Below are positions 45,178-53,965 of a stretch of 61,700 bases of DNA, one piece after another. Origin of the DNA: Gammaproteobacteria bacterium. GTDB taxonomy: Bacteria; Pseudomonadota; Gammaproteobacteria; SZUA-229. The notes under the pieces are model-generated. The model did not search any database and was not told where the DNA came from. It was given only the letters and a program-made list of their open reading frames with translations. Location: assembly GCA_029882215.1 (NCBI GenBank), contig JAOULC010000004.1, positions 1 through 61,700 on the forward strand. The letters are read 5' to 3'. How positions within the stretch are numbered: position 1 is the first letter of the stretch; the number at the start of each line of letters is the position of its first letter. The position numbers and the translations under genes were made by a program.

Positions 45178-45192
45178 CCTTTAATCTAAAAC

Positions 45193-45387
45193 TTACTCTA
45201 CTTCGCTTACTACAGTTTTTGCAGCAATAACTTGCTTACCACGGTAATAGCCATCAGCACTGACGTGATGACGCAGGTGTGTTTCACCAGTAGTTGGCTC
45301 GATTGAGACAGTTTTGCTAGTTAGTGAATCATGTGAACGACGCTGACCACGTCTTGAACGAGTAACTCGACTCTTTTGAACAGCCAT
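45193..45387 (-). CDS. rpmF: Ribosomal protein L32
   Basis: A 64-residue ribosomal protein of the large subunit. It begins '[19 protein letters not shown]' and has '[17 protein letters not shown]', which are the usual L32 elements of gammaproteobacteria. The zinc-binding Cys of some L32 forms are absent here, the C-minus type. It follows yceD by 65 bases and is preceded by a recognisable AGGAGT-like site. Confidence 0.96.
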   Translation of the reverse strand: MAVQKSRVTRSRRGQRRSHDSLTSKTVSIEPTTGETHLRHHVSADGYYRGKQVIAAKTVVSEVE

Positions 45388-45452
45388 TATATGACTCCTG
45401 GTTAAATAATCTAAAATTCATAGACCCAAAGAAAAAAGTAAGTCTTTTATTC

Positions 45453-45965
45453 TCAGAGTAAATCTTTTAATGCAGCAAAAGGGTTAGGTTTTTTCTCACC
45501 CTCATCCTGCTGTTGTACAACCGGCTCAACTACCTGCTGATTCAAATAACTAGAACATTCATAGTCATGTGACGCAACGAGTGGCACAACCAGTATTAAT
45601 TCATCTTCTATAACATCAGGTAAAAAATGACGACCTTCCGTTACAAGAATGTCATATTCTTCTGGTACCTTGTTACTGTTCAGTTCGTCTTCAATTAAAG
45701 CCAGAGAGAACTCTGCATTCAAAGAAACCGTAGCTGATTCTAAGCAGCGTTGACACTCCATTTCTACATCAGCACTTATTGTGCCTTTTAAGAAACGAGT
45801 ACGCCCGCTTTTGCCGAATTCAAATTCAACAACTGCTTCACCAACATCAGATGATAACAAAGCCAGCAAACGCGGTAGTTTCGCGATTGGCCAGACCCCC
45901 GACATAGTCGCGGATTTATCAGCTAACTGAAATAAGTCACAATATTCTGGCAGTCGGCTTTGCAT
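45453..45965 (-). CDS. yceD: YceD (DUF177) family protein
   Basis: A 170-residue protein of the DUF177 group. It contains 'VEMECQRCLESA', a Cys-x2-Cys typical of the family, and a C-terminal 'DVIEDELILVVPLVASHDYECS' seen in two parts. The family is linked to 23S rRNA maturation and is encoded next to rpmF in most bacteria; its exact role is not settled. The leader is 229 bases, shared with the divergent maf gene. Confidence 0.9.
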   Translation of the reverse strand: MQSRLPEYCDLFQLADKSATMSGVWPIAKLPRLLALLSSDVGEAVVEFEFGKSGRTRFLKGTISADVEMECQRCLESATVSLNAEFSLALIEDELNSNKVPEEYDILVTEGRHFLPDVIEDELILVVPLVASHDYECSSYLNQQVVEPVVQQQDEGEKKPNPFAALKDLL

Positions 45966-46194
45966 AAGCGCGCAATAATATAATTAATACGCTCACCTGT
46001 CAAAGAAAATCGTTATGATTCAATAGCTTCCAGCAAAAAAATATGCTTTTCTATTAACATCATGCTAATTGGAGTAATATCTGCTAACTATAAGAAAAAT
46101 AGAAGGTTTTTAGCCATCTATTCGATAGTTTATTAGCAATGCCTGCTGTTTCCAGATAATTATCTGAATATTTAAGGAATTTGAGTACGTTTTT

Positions 46195-46770
46195 ATGCAA
46201 ATCATATTAGGTTCATCCAGCCCATTTAGAAAGCAATTACTACAGCAACTCGGTATAGAGTTTGAGACTGATTCACCAGATATTGATGAAACTCCTGCTG
46301 CCGGGGAATCAGTTGAGGATATGGTCTTAAGGCTATCCATTGAAAAAGCCGCTGAAATCGCTAAACGTCACCCGAATAGCCTAATTATCGGTTCAGATCA
46401 AAGCGCACTATTAAATGGTGAAATTTTACACAAACCGGGTAACCATGAAACAGCAGCCAGACAACTACAGCAAGCTTCAGGCCAAAAGGTAATATTCCAG
46501 ACGGGCCTGTGTCTTTACAACACTAAAACAAATACCTTTCAGAGCAAATTAGTTCCTTATACGGTCACTTTTCGTGTATTAACCGATGCAATGATCGAAA
46601 ACTATCTGCAGCGAGAACAACCGTATCAGTGCGCAGGCAGTTTTAAATCAGAAGGCCTGGGGGTCGCTTTGTTTGAATCCATGGAAGGTACTGACCCCTC
46701 TGCCCTTATCGGCTTGCCCCTGATTGAATTAACGAATATGCTTAACAATGAAGGTTTTTCAGTTTTGTAA
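46195..46770 (+). CDS. Maf-like nucleotide pyrophosphatase (YceF subfamily)
   Basis: A 191-residue Maf/HAM1-type pyrophosphatase that hydrolyses modified nucleotides; the YceF branch prefers m7GTP. It has 'IILGSSSPFRKQLLQQLG' (Ser-Arg substrate loop), 'IGSDQSALLNG' where the Asp-Gln match the catalytic region, 'HKPG' and the YceF-type 'YQCAGSFKSEGLG'. The neighbourhood (divergent from yceD-rpmF) is the classic place of yceF. Length is standard. Confidence 0.9.
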   Translation: MQIILGSSSPFRKQLLQQLGIEFETDSPDIDETPAAGESVEDMVLRLSIEKAAEIAKRHPNSLIIGSDQSALLNGEILHKPGNHETAARQLQQASGQKVIFQTGLCLYNTKTNTFQSKLVPYTVTFRVLTDAMIENYLQREQPYQCAGSFKSEGLGVALFESMEGTDPSALIGLPLIELTNMLNNEGFSVL

Positions 46771-46825
46771 TTTAAGGCATGCATAATAAATATGCCCAAT
46801 TAATATAATAAGTATAAAAACAATC

Positions 46826-47323
46826 ATGGATAATATGAATAACCACCCTTTCTGGAATAATATATTTCGTCATAAGGATAATGCCGTGACCACAGTCTGC
46901 CGGCTATGGTCAGATACTCCACTATTTAGTGATATCCCCAAGCGCTACATCCTTCGCCTGGTAAAAAATATGCACCCCCGCTTTTACAAAAAAGACGATA
47001 TAGTCTTTAACACCGGCGATATCGGTGCTGGTGCAGTATTAATTAAATCCGGTGAGATCGAGATCAGAGCGGGTGAAACGGTTTTAGCCCGTTTAATAGC
47101 GGGTGATTTTTTTGGCGAAGTCGCCCTTGTTGTAGACGAACCGCGAACTGCAGATGCAGTCGCCAGCACCGACTGTGAACTGGTTTTCTTTTTACGTCCG
47201 GACCTTGAGGAATGGGTACACAGCACACCCAAACAGGGCGCACAACTGCTGGCGAACATTTCACGTGTACTCGCCGGACGATTACGTCATGCCAATAACA
47301 TGCTTTCCGCACAAAAAGATTAA
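46826..47323 (+). CDS. Cyclic-nucleotide-binding domain protein
   Basis: A 165-residue protein with one CNMP-binding domain (about 30-145) and no DNA-binding domain. The phosphate-binding cassette 'GDFFGEVALVVDEPRTADAVAS', seen in two parts, keeps the Gly-Glu and Arg that hold the cyclic phosphate, so cAMP or cGMP binding is likely. 'GGVLIKSGEIEIR' is not exact but 'AVLIKSGEIEIR' is the preceding strand. It lacks a Crp-like helix-turn-helix, so it probably acts on a partner protein. It precedes the PerM-type gene by seven bases. Confidence 0.82.
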   Translation: MDNMNNHPFWNNIFRHKDNAVTTVCRLWSDTPLFSDIPKRYILRLVKNMHPRFYKKDDIVFNTGDIGAGAVLIKSGEIEIRAGETVLARLIAGDFFGEVALVVDEPRTADAVASTDCELVFFLRPDLEEWVHSTPKQGAQLLANISRVLAGRLRHANNMLSAQKD

Positions 47324-47330
47324 CTGAATC

Positions 47331-48380
47331 ATGTTTAAAATATCCGAGATGCCTTTATTAAGAAGCCTGTTTATATTTTCAGGCATTCTTTTACTGGCTG
47401 CTTTAAGTGCTTATCTTTTAGCACCACTTTTGATTCCAATTATTTTATCTTTTGCTCTCTATGCACTGTTTGATCCCATCAGTAATTTACTGCAACGAAA
47501 CGGTATCAACGACAGTCTCTCCGCTATTTTGGTTTTGATTTTACTGGTTGTTATCTGTGTTCTTGGTATTTCAATTGTTTTTCCGATGCTGGCAGAGCAG
47601 TTACTTTTATTACAAGCTAAAATCCCCAAGCTCTGGATATTTTTGTCCGAGTTCAGTATTAGAATCCAGAACCTGCTTAACAGCTACGGGGTTGAGTTTG
47701 ATCCTAATGCTATTACTAAACCAGTGATGAGCGCTTCATCTGAATGGGGAAAAGATGCTGTCATTCGCTTATCAAACATGCTCATCAATATGACAACAAC
47801 GGTTATTCTTGTACCGTTATTTACTTTCTTTTTAATTCGCGACTACAAACATTTACGTAACCGCGCACTGGATCTTTTGCCTAACAAAAGTTTTGAGCTG
47901 GGCTGGTTAATTTACTACCGGGTTGCAAAAAAATTAGAAATTTATATACGCGGCATTATTTTACAGTCCGGTATCATGGCTATTGTCACATCGCTTGGTT
48001 TTTATTTTTTCGGGCTGGAATCACCTATTTTACTGGGAACGATTGCCGGCTTATTAAATCTGATTCCCTATGTCGGGCCACTACTGGCAATGATCCCTCC
48101 AGTTATTATTGCACTGGGTGCACCCGTTTTTGATCCCATGCTGATAGTCGCAGCTATCAGTGTCATTATTGCTGCGCAGCTCATTGATAATATCATTGTC
48201 GTACCGGCATTAATTGCTAACGCGGTTAACCTGCACCCTATAACAGTGATTGTTGGTATTATTATTTTTGGTAACTTTTTTGGCTTTATTGGGATGATTG
48301 TGGCAATACCTGCATTAGCTACCAGCAACATAATCTTAACAGGCTTAAGAAACGGATTAAAAAAAGACCTGCTAACCTAA
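47331..48380 (+). CDS. AI-2E family (PerM-type) membrane protein
   Basis: A 349-residue membrane protein with about seven transmembrane helices: two near the N-terminus, a central amphipathic stretch (about 95-150), then five or so in the C-terminal half. Family features are 'PYVGPLLAMIPPVIIALGAP', 'NIIVVPALIANAVNLHPITVI' and 'FFGFIGMIVAIPALAT'. The family includes autoinducer-2 exporter TqsA and YhhT/PerM, but substrates of most members are not known. It follows the cyclic-nucleotide-binding gene closely, so the two may be linked in function. Confidence 0.85.
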   Translation: MFKISEMPLLRSLFIFSGILLLAALSAYLLAPLLIPIILSFALYALFDPISNLLQRNGINDSLSAILVLILLVVICVLGISIVFPMLAEQLLLLQAKIPKLWIFLSEFSIRIQNLLNSYGVEFDPNAITKPVMSASSEWGKDAVIRLSNMLINMTTTVILVPLFTFFLIRDYKHLRNRALDLLPNKSFELGWLIYYRVAKKLEIYIRGIILQSGIMAIVTSLGFYFFGLESPILLGTIAGLLNLIPYVGPLLAMIPPVIIALGAPVFDPMLIVAAISVIIAAQLIDNIIVVPALIANAVNLHPITVIVGIIIFGNFFGFIGMIVAIPALATSNIILTGLRNGLKKDLLT

Positions 48381-48397
48381 GACCCCGAAAAAATCTG

Positions 48398-49030
48398 TCA
48401 GCGCGACTCCAGCACCATTGAGTCGCCCGTCTTTTCAACTTTTAATTGATTTAGAAATGACATCCCAAGCAGTACCTGTTTTGGATAACTGCCAACAATG
48501 ACCAAACCGTCTACATTACTCTGAGTGATTTCACCAAGCTGTACAGTTTTCAGCTTCACTAAATAGGCTTTAGCAACTCCTGAAGCTGTTCTTGCCGTTG
48601 TTTCTTTGCCGTCAAGACGATATTGTATATTGAGCTTCCTGGCCTGATCGGCACTCATCGCAATAGTTGTTGCGCCGGTATCAACCAGAAAACGAATGGT
48701 TTGACTATTAATACTGCCTATCGTATGAAACATCCCGCGATTATCGGCATAAATGACTTTTCGTTTAACAACTGGTACCTGAAATGTTAATGACACAGAT
48801 GCCCCCATTTTATAAACAGCACGCACGCCACCAACCTCAAGCACTACATCGTCACCCTGAGGCTGAATATAACGGACACCCTCTTTCTCATCACCCTGAC
48901 GTATTACATAGTGCTGATTATCAATGGTTACAACTACTTTACCGGGAAACAAACCAACCACATGCAGGGATTCAATCGCTTGTGCCGGAGCCGTAACAAA
49001 GAACATCAAAAGACTGATTAAAGTTTTCAC
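48398..49030 (-). CDS. Retropepsin-like (clan AA) periplasmic aspartic protease
   Basis: A 210-residue secreted protein. With a GTG start at 49030 it begins with a clear signal peptide ('MKTLISLLMFFVTAPAQA'); the frame runs 27 codons further up, but that would bury the signal. Residues about 90-205 form a retroviral-type aspartic protease domain with the active-site 'FLVDTGATTIAMS', then 'VLLGMSFLNQLKV' near the end. One Asp is supplied per chain, so it must dimerise. The first part ('PGKVVVTIDNQHYVIRQGD') is an added beta domain. The substrate is unknown. Confidence 0.8.
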   Translation of the reverse strand: MKTLISLLMFFVTAPAQAIESLHVVGLFPGKVVVTIDNQHYVIRQGDEKEGVRYIQPQGDDVVLEVGGVRAVYKMGASVSLTFQVPVVKRKVIYADNRGMFHTIGSINSQTIRFLVDTGATTIAMSADQARKLNIQYRLDGKETTARTASGVAKAYLVKLKTVQLGEITQSNVDGLVIVGSYPKQVLLGMSFLNQLKVEKTGDSMVLESR

Positions 49031-49134
49031 AGTTAAGCCACTGTCAGTGATTCTTTTATCAGATGTTATTATTTTATAGCCGTTTAGCAATCTTAAAAAC
49101 ATAATTAACATCCACTGCCACTAAAACAGACATT

Positions 49135-49623
49135 TTAAATAAATTGTGCCAGCCAGATAATTAAATGCAAACAAAGTCCCGCCATAATACCGGCAACAAC
49201 ATCATCCAGCATTATGCCAAAACCGCCTTTAACATGTTGATCTAACCAGCCGATAGGCTGTGGTTTGAGAATATCAAACAAACGAAACAAAGCAAAGCCG
49301 AGCAGAACCCAGAACCACTCAAAAGGCACAGCAAGCATTGTTATAAAGTAACCGGCGAATTCATCCCAGACAATACCGGGATGATCATGCTCTCCCATCA
49401 TAGCTGCAGATCTGTCACAGATATAAATACCCGCTAAAGAAATAATCAGCACAACAATAAAATAATTAATAACACTAAGAGGCTGAATTAAAAGATAAAG
49501 CGGGATCGCCATTAAAGTACCAAATGTTCCGGGCGCTTTTGCTGCCAGTCCGCTGCCAAATCCCAGTGCAAGAAAATGTATCGGGTGTTTTAATAACGAA
49601 GCTGACAGTTTTTTCTTACTCAT
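49135..49623 (-). CDS. pgpA: Phosphatidylglycerophosphatase A
   Basis: A 162-residue inner-membrane phosphatase that makes phosphatidylglycerol from its phosphate. It has three or four helices and the family signatures 'GFGSGLAAKAPGTFGT', 'DRSAAMMGEHDHPGIVWDEFAGYFITM' (read in parts; the Asp-Glu pair is a metal site) and 'GIMLDDVVAGIMAGL'. The frame opens four codons further up (49635) inside thiL; I give the Met at 49623 as start, but either is possible. It overlaps thiL, so the two are coupled. Confidence 0.92.
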   Translation of the reverse strand: MSKKKLSASLLKHPIHFLALGFGSGLAAKAPGTFGTLMAIPLYLLIQPLSVINYFIVVLIISLAGIYICDRSAAMMGEHDHPGIVWDEFAGYFITMLAVPFEWFWVLLGFALFRLFDILKPQPIGWLDQHVKGGFGIMLDDVVAGIMAGLCLHLIIWLAQFI

Positions 49624-50563
49624 TGAAATGTTCAAACCCTTTTTTTAAGATAGTAACAGGCTCGTTATTCTGATCGAAGCACTGAATCTGATTAGTTGTG
49701 TTAATACTACCTACACAGGTTAAGTCAGTGGCCACTTGCCGCGCTATATCAGCAATAGCCTGCTTGTCTTTAGGGCTGACTGTAAAACACAGCTCATAGT
49801 CATCGCCAAACGTCATTGCATCAGTGTAATCTGCTTGCTGATTGAAATAAGATTTATAATCATCTGAAAGCGGAATATCTTTCAGATAAATATCTGCCCC
49901 GCAGTGACTCTGTTTGCAGATGTGCCCGAGATCAGAAATTAAGCCATCAGAAATATCGATACAGGAGCTGGCATAGTCATTGAGTGCAATGCCTAAATCA
50001 ACACGCGGTTGCGGTTCATTTAATCGCCTGATGCAGTTTTCTGGAACGGCTGTGTCACCCTGATATGAACGCAGACCAAGTGAGGCATCGCCGATGTTAC
50101 CGCTGACATAAATCAAATCGCCAGCTTTAGCCCCGCAACGTAACAGCGCTTTTTTTACAAAGCCGTGTGCCTGAATACTGATGGATAGCGGCCCGCAACT
50201 CATATCACCGCCAACCAGTTGTACTTTGTGCTGATTAGCAAGAGTGAAAAGGCCTTTAACAAAATCTGTTATCCAGGTTTCATCAACCGAAGGCAGGCTC
50301 AGTGACAGGGTTATCCAGGCGGGAATAGCACCGACCGCAGCCAGATCACTTAAGTTAACAGCCAAAGATTTATAGCCTATGGAAAAGGCTGAAACGGATT
50401 CGGGAAAATGAACACCGTTGACCAGTGTATCCATAGACACAGCCAGCGAATAGCCATCGGGCACAGACAAGATAGCACAGTCATCGCCGATGCCGGTTTT
50501 GACATCTGCTCTGCTTATAGATTGTGTATTGATTAATTGATAAATCAGATCAAATTCATTCAC
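49616..50563 (-). CDS. thiL: Thiamine-monophosphate kinase
   Basis: A 315-residue kinase that converts thiamine phosphate to the active diphosphate. The N-terminal 'TGIGDDCAIL' (ATP and Mg site), 'SMDTLVNGVHFP', 'VGGDMSCGPLSISIQAHG', 'SSCIDISDGLISDLGHI' and 'FGDDYELCFTV' are family motifs. It follows nusB by 68 bases and overlaps pgpA, a standard nusB-thiL-pgpA order. Confidence 0.95.
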   Translation of the reverse strand: MNEFDLIYQLINTQSISRADVKTGIGDDCAILSVPDGYSLAVSMDTLVNGVHFPESVSAFSIGYKSLAVNLSDLAAVGAIPAWITLSLSLPSVDETWITDFVKGLFTLANQHKVQLVGGDMSCGPLSISIQAHGFVKKALLRCGAKAGDLIYVSGNIGDASLGLRSYQGDTAVPENCIRRLNEPQPRVDLGIALNDYASSCIDISDGLISDLGHICKQSHCGADIYLKDIPLSDDYKSYFNQQADYTDAMTFGDDYELCFTVSPKDKQAIADIARQVATDLTCVGSINTTNQIQCFDQNNEPVTILKKGFEHFNE

Positions 50564-50631
50564 AGTAACACCGTCAATATTATTTCTTCAAGAAGTCTAC
50601 CACGACTGTGACTGAATTTATTTGCCGGCTA

Positions 50632-51066
50632 TTATTTGCTTTCTGACTGACGCAACTCAATCGCCGCTTTATCAACCACACCATTAACAAAGGTGTGACT
50701 GTTATCGCCGCCAAAAGCTTTAGCCAAAATAACGGCTTCGTTAATAACTACTTTATAAGGCACATCCAGACGGTTTTTTAACTCATAAAGAGCCAGCCGT
50801 ATAATCGCTCTTTCAATAGGATCAAGTTCTTCCATTGTCGAGTCCATGTGTTTTTCAACAACGATATCGAGCACATCAATCTGCTGCGGTACTTTATGCA
50901 TCAGCTCTTTAAAGTAGTCGACATCTACCTTAGACATATCCTGCTCTGTCAGATACTGTGTTTCTATTTCTTTTAAGTCATTACCTGCCATTTGCCATTG
51001 ATAGATGGCTTGCATGGCACGGCGTCTGGCTAAACTGCGTTGTTTTACAAAACTGGTAGATGACAT
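50632..51066 (-). CDS. nusB: Transcription antitermination factor NusB
   Basis: A 144-residue all-helical RNA-binding protein that, with NusE (S10), binds boxA in rRNA leaders. It begins with a basic 'KQRSLARRRAMQAIYQWQM' and includes 'ELDPIERAIIRLALYEL', 'VPYKVVINEAVILAKAFGGD' and 'FVNGVVDKAA'. It starts three bases after ribH ends and shares its transcript. Confidence 0.95.
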   Translation of the reverse strand: MSSTSFVKQRSLARRRAMQAIYQWQMAGNDLKEIETQYLTEQDMSKVDVDYFKELMHKVPQQIDVLDIVVEKHMDSTMEELDPIERAIIRLALYELKNRLDVPYKVVINEAVILAKAFGGDNSHTFVNGVVDKAAIELRQSESK

Positions 51067-51069
51067 AGA

Positions 51070-51543
51070 TTAATTGATCTGCTTTAAGAGGTTAACCATT
51101 TCGATGGCAGTAATAGCCGCTTCTGAACCTTTATTACCCGCTTTTGTACCGGCACGTTCAATGGCCTGTTCAATGGTATTGGTTGTCAGCACGCCGTTAA
51201 TGACCGGGATATTATGGTCCAGTGAAACAGCCGCCATGCCCTTCGATGCTTCATTAGCAACAAAGTCAAAGTGTGGTGTTGAGCCGCGAATAACAGCACC
51301 TAAGCCAACAATCGCATCAAAGTTTTGAGTTTGCGCCAGCTTTTGAATGGTTACCGGCATTTCATAAGCGCCGGGAACCCGCAGCACAGTAATGGCCTCT
51401 TCTGGAACACCGCTGCGTTTAAAGGCATCAATAGCACCTGCCAGCAGGCTCTCTACAATAAAGCCATTGAAACGCGCAACGACAATAGCAAACTTGCCGT
51501 TGGTATAATGTAAGTCACCTTCAATTGTATTTATATCACTCAT
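51070..51543 (-). CDS. ribH: 6,7-dimethyl-8-ribityllumazine synthase
   Basis: A 157-residue lumazine synthase, the penultimate step of riboflavin synthesis. Motifs: '[20 protein letters not shown]', split at the Phe substrate site, '[11 protein letters not shown]', '[18 protein letters not shown]' (with the catalytic His) and '[16 protein letters not shown]'. It forms icosahedral or pentameric shells in other bacteria. It lies 42 bases after ribBA. Confidence 0.96.
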   Translation of the reverse strand: MSDINTIEGDLHYTNGKFAIVVARFNGFIVESLLAGAIDAFKRSGVPEEAITVLRVPGAYEMPVTIQKLAQTQNFDAIVGLGAVIRGSTPHFDFVANEASKGMAAVSLDHNIPVINGVLTTNTIEQAIERAGTKAGNKGSEAAITAIEMVNLLKQIN

Positions 51544-51585
51544 AACCGTTCCTAATAGTATCTCTTAATTTATTTTAGTCTGCTT

Positions 51586-52698
51586 TTAATCTTTTGGCGC
51601 ATCAGTACCTTCGACATAATCTACCACTTCAAGGCCAAAACCTGCCAGTCCATGAATTTTACGCGGGCGGCTCATTAGACGCATTTTCTGCACACCCAGG
51701 TCCGTTAAAATCTGCGCACCAACGCCAAGTGTTCTTAAATCCGATGAGGCAGAGCTTTTAGCATCTGTCGTGGCCTGCTGAATCATTTGATTGACAATAT
51801 CACGTGCAGAATGCTCTTTTCTTAAGATAACAATGATACCGGCCTCTTCTGCCTCTGAGATTTGCTGCATGGCTTTATCTAATGGCCAGCCGCAATGTTC
51901 ACTACCTGCCAGTGAGTCACATAAAACATTTTCCATGTGCACACGAACAAGAACCGGCTGAGAAGAATCAATTGTGCCCTTAACCAGCGCAAGATGCAGG
52001 CAATTATCAAGGTTATCCTGATACGCATAAAGCCGATACTGACCAAACTTTGTAGGGAAGTCTTTATCGGCTATACGATCAACAGTCTTTTCATTTTCAA
52101 TTCGGTACTTAATCAGGTCTTCGATAGAGCCCATTTTCAGACCATGTTCTTTAGCAAATATCTCAAGGTCCCCGCGCCGTGCCATGGTGCCGTCGTCATT
52201 TAAAATTTCAACAATAACCGCACTGGGGTCAAGGCCTGCCAGACGTGCGAAGTCACAACCGGCTTCGGTATGACCAGCGCGGTTTAACACGCCACCAGGC
52301 TGAGCCATTAGCGGGAAGATATGACCCGGCTGAATAATATCTTCAGGCCTTGCATCATCGGCAACTGCTGCGAGTACCGTCTTTGCCCGGTCAGCAGCAG
52401 AAATACCGGTAGTAACGCCTTCTGCGGCTTCAATGGATAAAGTAAAATTAGTACCATGCTCTGCATCAGTACCGTTAACCATCAGTGGCAGACGCAACTG
52501 CTGGCAGCGTTCACGTGTCAGCGTCAGACAAATCAAACCGCGACCAAAACGAGCCATAAAATTAATATCATCAGCTGTTGTAAGACTGGCAGCCATCAAA
52601 ATATCACCTTCATTTTCACGGTCTTCATCATCGACAATGACAACCATTTTTCCCTGACGGATATCTTCTATAATTTCTTCAATTGTATTAAATGCCAT
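51586..52698 (-). CDS. ribBA: DHBP synthase with degenerate GTP cyclohydrolase II domain (RibBA)
   Basis: A 370-residue two-domain protein. Residues 1-200 are an intact 3,4-dihydroxy-2-butanone 4-phosphate synthase: '[17 protein letters not shown]' (acidic metal loop), '[13 protein letters not shown]', '[20 protein letters not shown]'. Residues 205-360 follow the RibA fold but the zinc site has decayed: where RibA has Cys at three places ('SECLTGD' and 'LRCDCG'), this reads '[16 protein letters not shown]', keeping little of it. GTP cyclohydrolase II activity is not expected, and a separate ribA is probably elsewhere. It follows ribE by 14 bases. Confidence 0.93.
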   Translation of the reverse strand: MAFNTIEEIIEDIRQGKMVVIVDDEDRENEGDILMAASLTTADDINFMARFGRGLICLTLTRERCQQLRLPLMVNGTDAEHGTNFTLSIEAAEGVTTGISAADRAKTVLAAVADDARPEDIIQPGHIFPLMAQPGGVLNRAGHTEAGCDFARLAGLDPSAVIVEILNDDGTMARRGDLEIFAKEHGLKMGSIEDLIKYRIENEKTVDRIADKDFPTKFGQYRLYAYQDNLDNCLHLALVKGTIDSSQPVLVRVHMENVLCDSLAGSEHCGWPLDKAMQQISEAEEAGIIVILRKEHSARDIVNQMIQQATTDAKSSASSDLRTLGVGAQILTDLGVQKMRLMSRPRKIHGLAGFGLEVVDYVEGTDAPKD

Positions 52699-52712
52699 AG
52701 TTATTCTTTCTT

Positions 52713-53378
52713 TTAAATATTTTTAATGAAGCCATTCTCTGCGAGAAAAGACATTGATACTCCATCGCTTTCTTTTTCCGCTGCTTTATCACCTAAAAGC
52801 AGACGCTCAAGATAACGGGCGATCAGGTCAACTTCAAGATTAACCTGTGTACCAACCTGGTAGTGTTTAATAACGGTTTCCTGCATCGTATGCGGTACAA
52901 TATTCAATTCAAACTCAGCACCACTGACTTTATTGACAGTCAGGCTGATACCATCGACCGTGATAGAGCCTTTATGCGCGATGTATTTTGCCAGCTCATC
53001 CGGTGCCTTAATGGTGAAATGCACAGAACGACCGTCATCCGAACGTTCGACAACTTCACCCACGCCGTCAACATGCCCGCTGACTAAATGACCACCCAGA
53101 CGAGTTGTTGGTGTTAGTGCTTTTTCAAGATTAACATCCGAGCCCTGCTGCAATTTGCCGGTAGCCGTATGATCAATGGTTTCATTTGAAACATCTGCAA
53201 CAAAACTGCTCTGATCAAGTTCAACTGCTGTTAAACACACACCGTTAACCGCAATACTGTCACCTAACTGGACATCTGACATATCCAGTTTTTCCGTAGC
53301 AATCGTTAACCTTAAATCACCGCCTTTTTTTTCACTGGCGATAACTTTGCCGACAGATTCTATGATACCTGTGAACAT
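52713..53378 (-). CDS. ribE: Riboflavin synthase alpha chain
   Basis: A 221-residue enzyme that dismutates two lumazines to riboflavin. It consists of two lumazine-binding barrels: 'MFTGIIESVGKV', 'GDSIAVNGVCLTA' and 'GGHLVSGHVDGVGEV' in the first and second, 'KGSITVDGISLTVNKV' in the second. Its start codon shares a base with the stop of the HslV-like gene (TGATG), so translation is coupled. Length matches E. coli RibC/RibE. Confidence 0.95.
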   Translation of the reverse strand: MFTGIIESVGKVIASEKKGGDLRLTIATEKLDMSDVQLGDSIAVNGVCLTAVELDQSSFVADVSNETIDHTATGKLQQGSDVNLEKALTPTTRLGGHLVSGHVDGVGEVVERSDDGRSVHFTIKAPDELAKYIAHKGSITVDGISLTVNKVSGAEFELNIVPHTMQETVIKHYQVGTQVNLEVDLIARYLERLLLGDKAAEKESDGVSMSFLAENGFIKNI

Positions 53379-53965
53379 CAGATTTTTAACTCGATAGTAT
53401 ACGAGGTCATTGGCAATGCCGTAGAGCTGTTAAATTCGGCGCCGGCTTCTACCCCGATCTTTGCAATGTCTTCAGCAGAATCCAGGCGATCATACATCGC
53501 ATACATAGCACCCAATGCAAATTCAGAACCTGAGCCAATTGCCCAGAAGCGGTTGAACTCACTGACTTCTCGTAATGAGTAAACACCAAATATACCCTGT
53601 GCATTTGCAATTAACGCATCGATTCGGGTTGCTTCGTAGGGATCTTCGTCTTCGTCTTTACTGTTTAGAAAATACTTGTCTTTTAATACCGGGTGCAGTG
53701 CGCGAAATGACTCAAAGATATTTTCGCGGGAAGTGAAATCTATTTCTATTTCATTTTCTTTTAATGCATCTTCTTTCAGCACACTGGCCATTACTAATTC
53801 ATGCGCAGCACTGCCGACAATACCAAAATAATTGCCATCAAAAGTCTGCACTTTATCATAGACTTTTTCATAGGTTGCGCCCATGCGTAAATCACCAAAA
53901 CTGGTCAAACTGTCAGCCGCAATACAAACCTTACCGGCCTTTTTTACTACCACAATCGTGGACAT
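53378..53965 (-). CDS. HslV-like N-terminal nucleophile hydrolase in the riboflavin operon
   Basis: A 195-residue protein related to proteasome-type Ntn hydrolases of the HslV group. It begins 'MSTIVVVKKAGKVCIAADS', close to HslV 'M-TTIV' with the nucleophile as Ser2 after Met removal in place of Thr, then 'TSFGDLR', 'VYDKVQ' (near the catalytic-Lys position) and 'NYFGIVGSAAHELV', with 'FWAIGSGSEFALGAM' further on, the HslV 'GSG' region. No hslU ATPase gene is nearby. It shares one base with ribD (TAATG) and one with ribE (TGATG), so it is translationally coupled on both sides. Its role with flavin synthesis is unknown; bona fide hslV would sit with hslU. Confidence 0.78.
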   Translation of the reverse strand: MSTIVVVKKAGKVCIAADSLTSFGDLRMGATYEKVYDKVQTFDGNYFGIVGSAAHELVMASVLKEDALKENEIEIDFTSRENIFESFRALHPVLKDKYFLNSKDEDEDPYEATRIDALIANAQGIFGVYSLREVSEFNRFWAIGSGSEFALGAMYAMYDRLDSAEDIAKIGVEAGAEFNSSTALPMTSYTIELKI

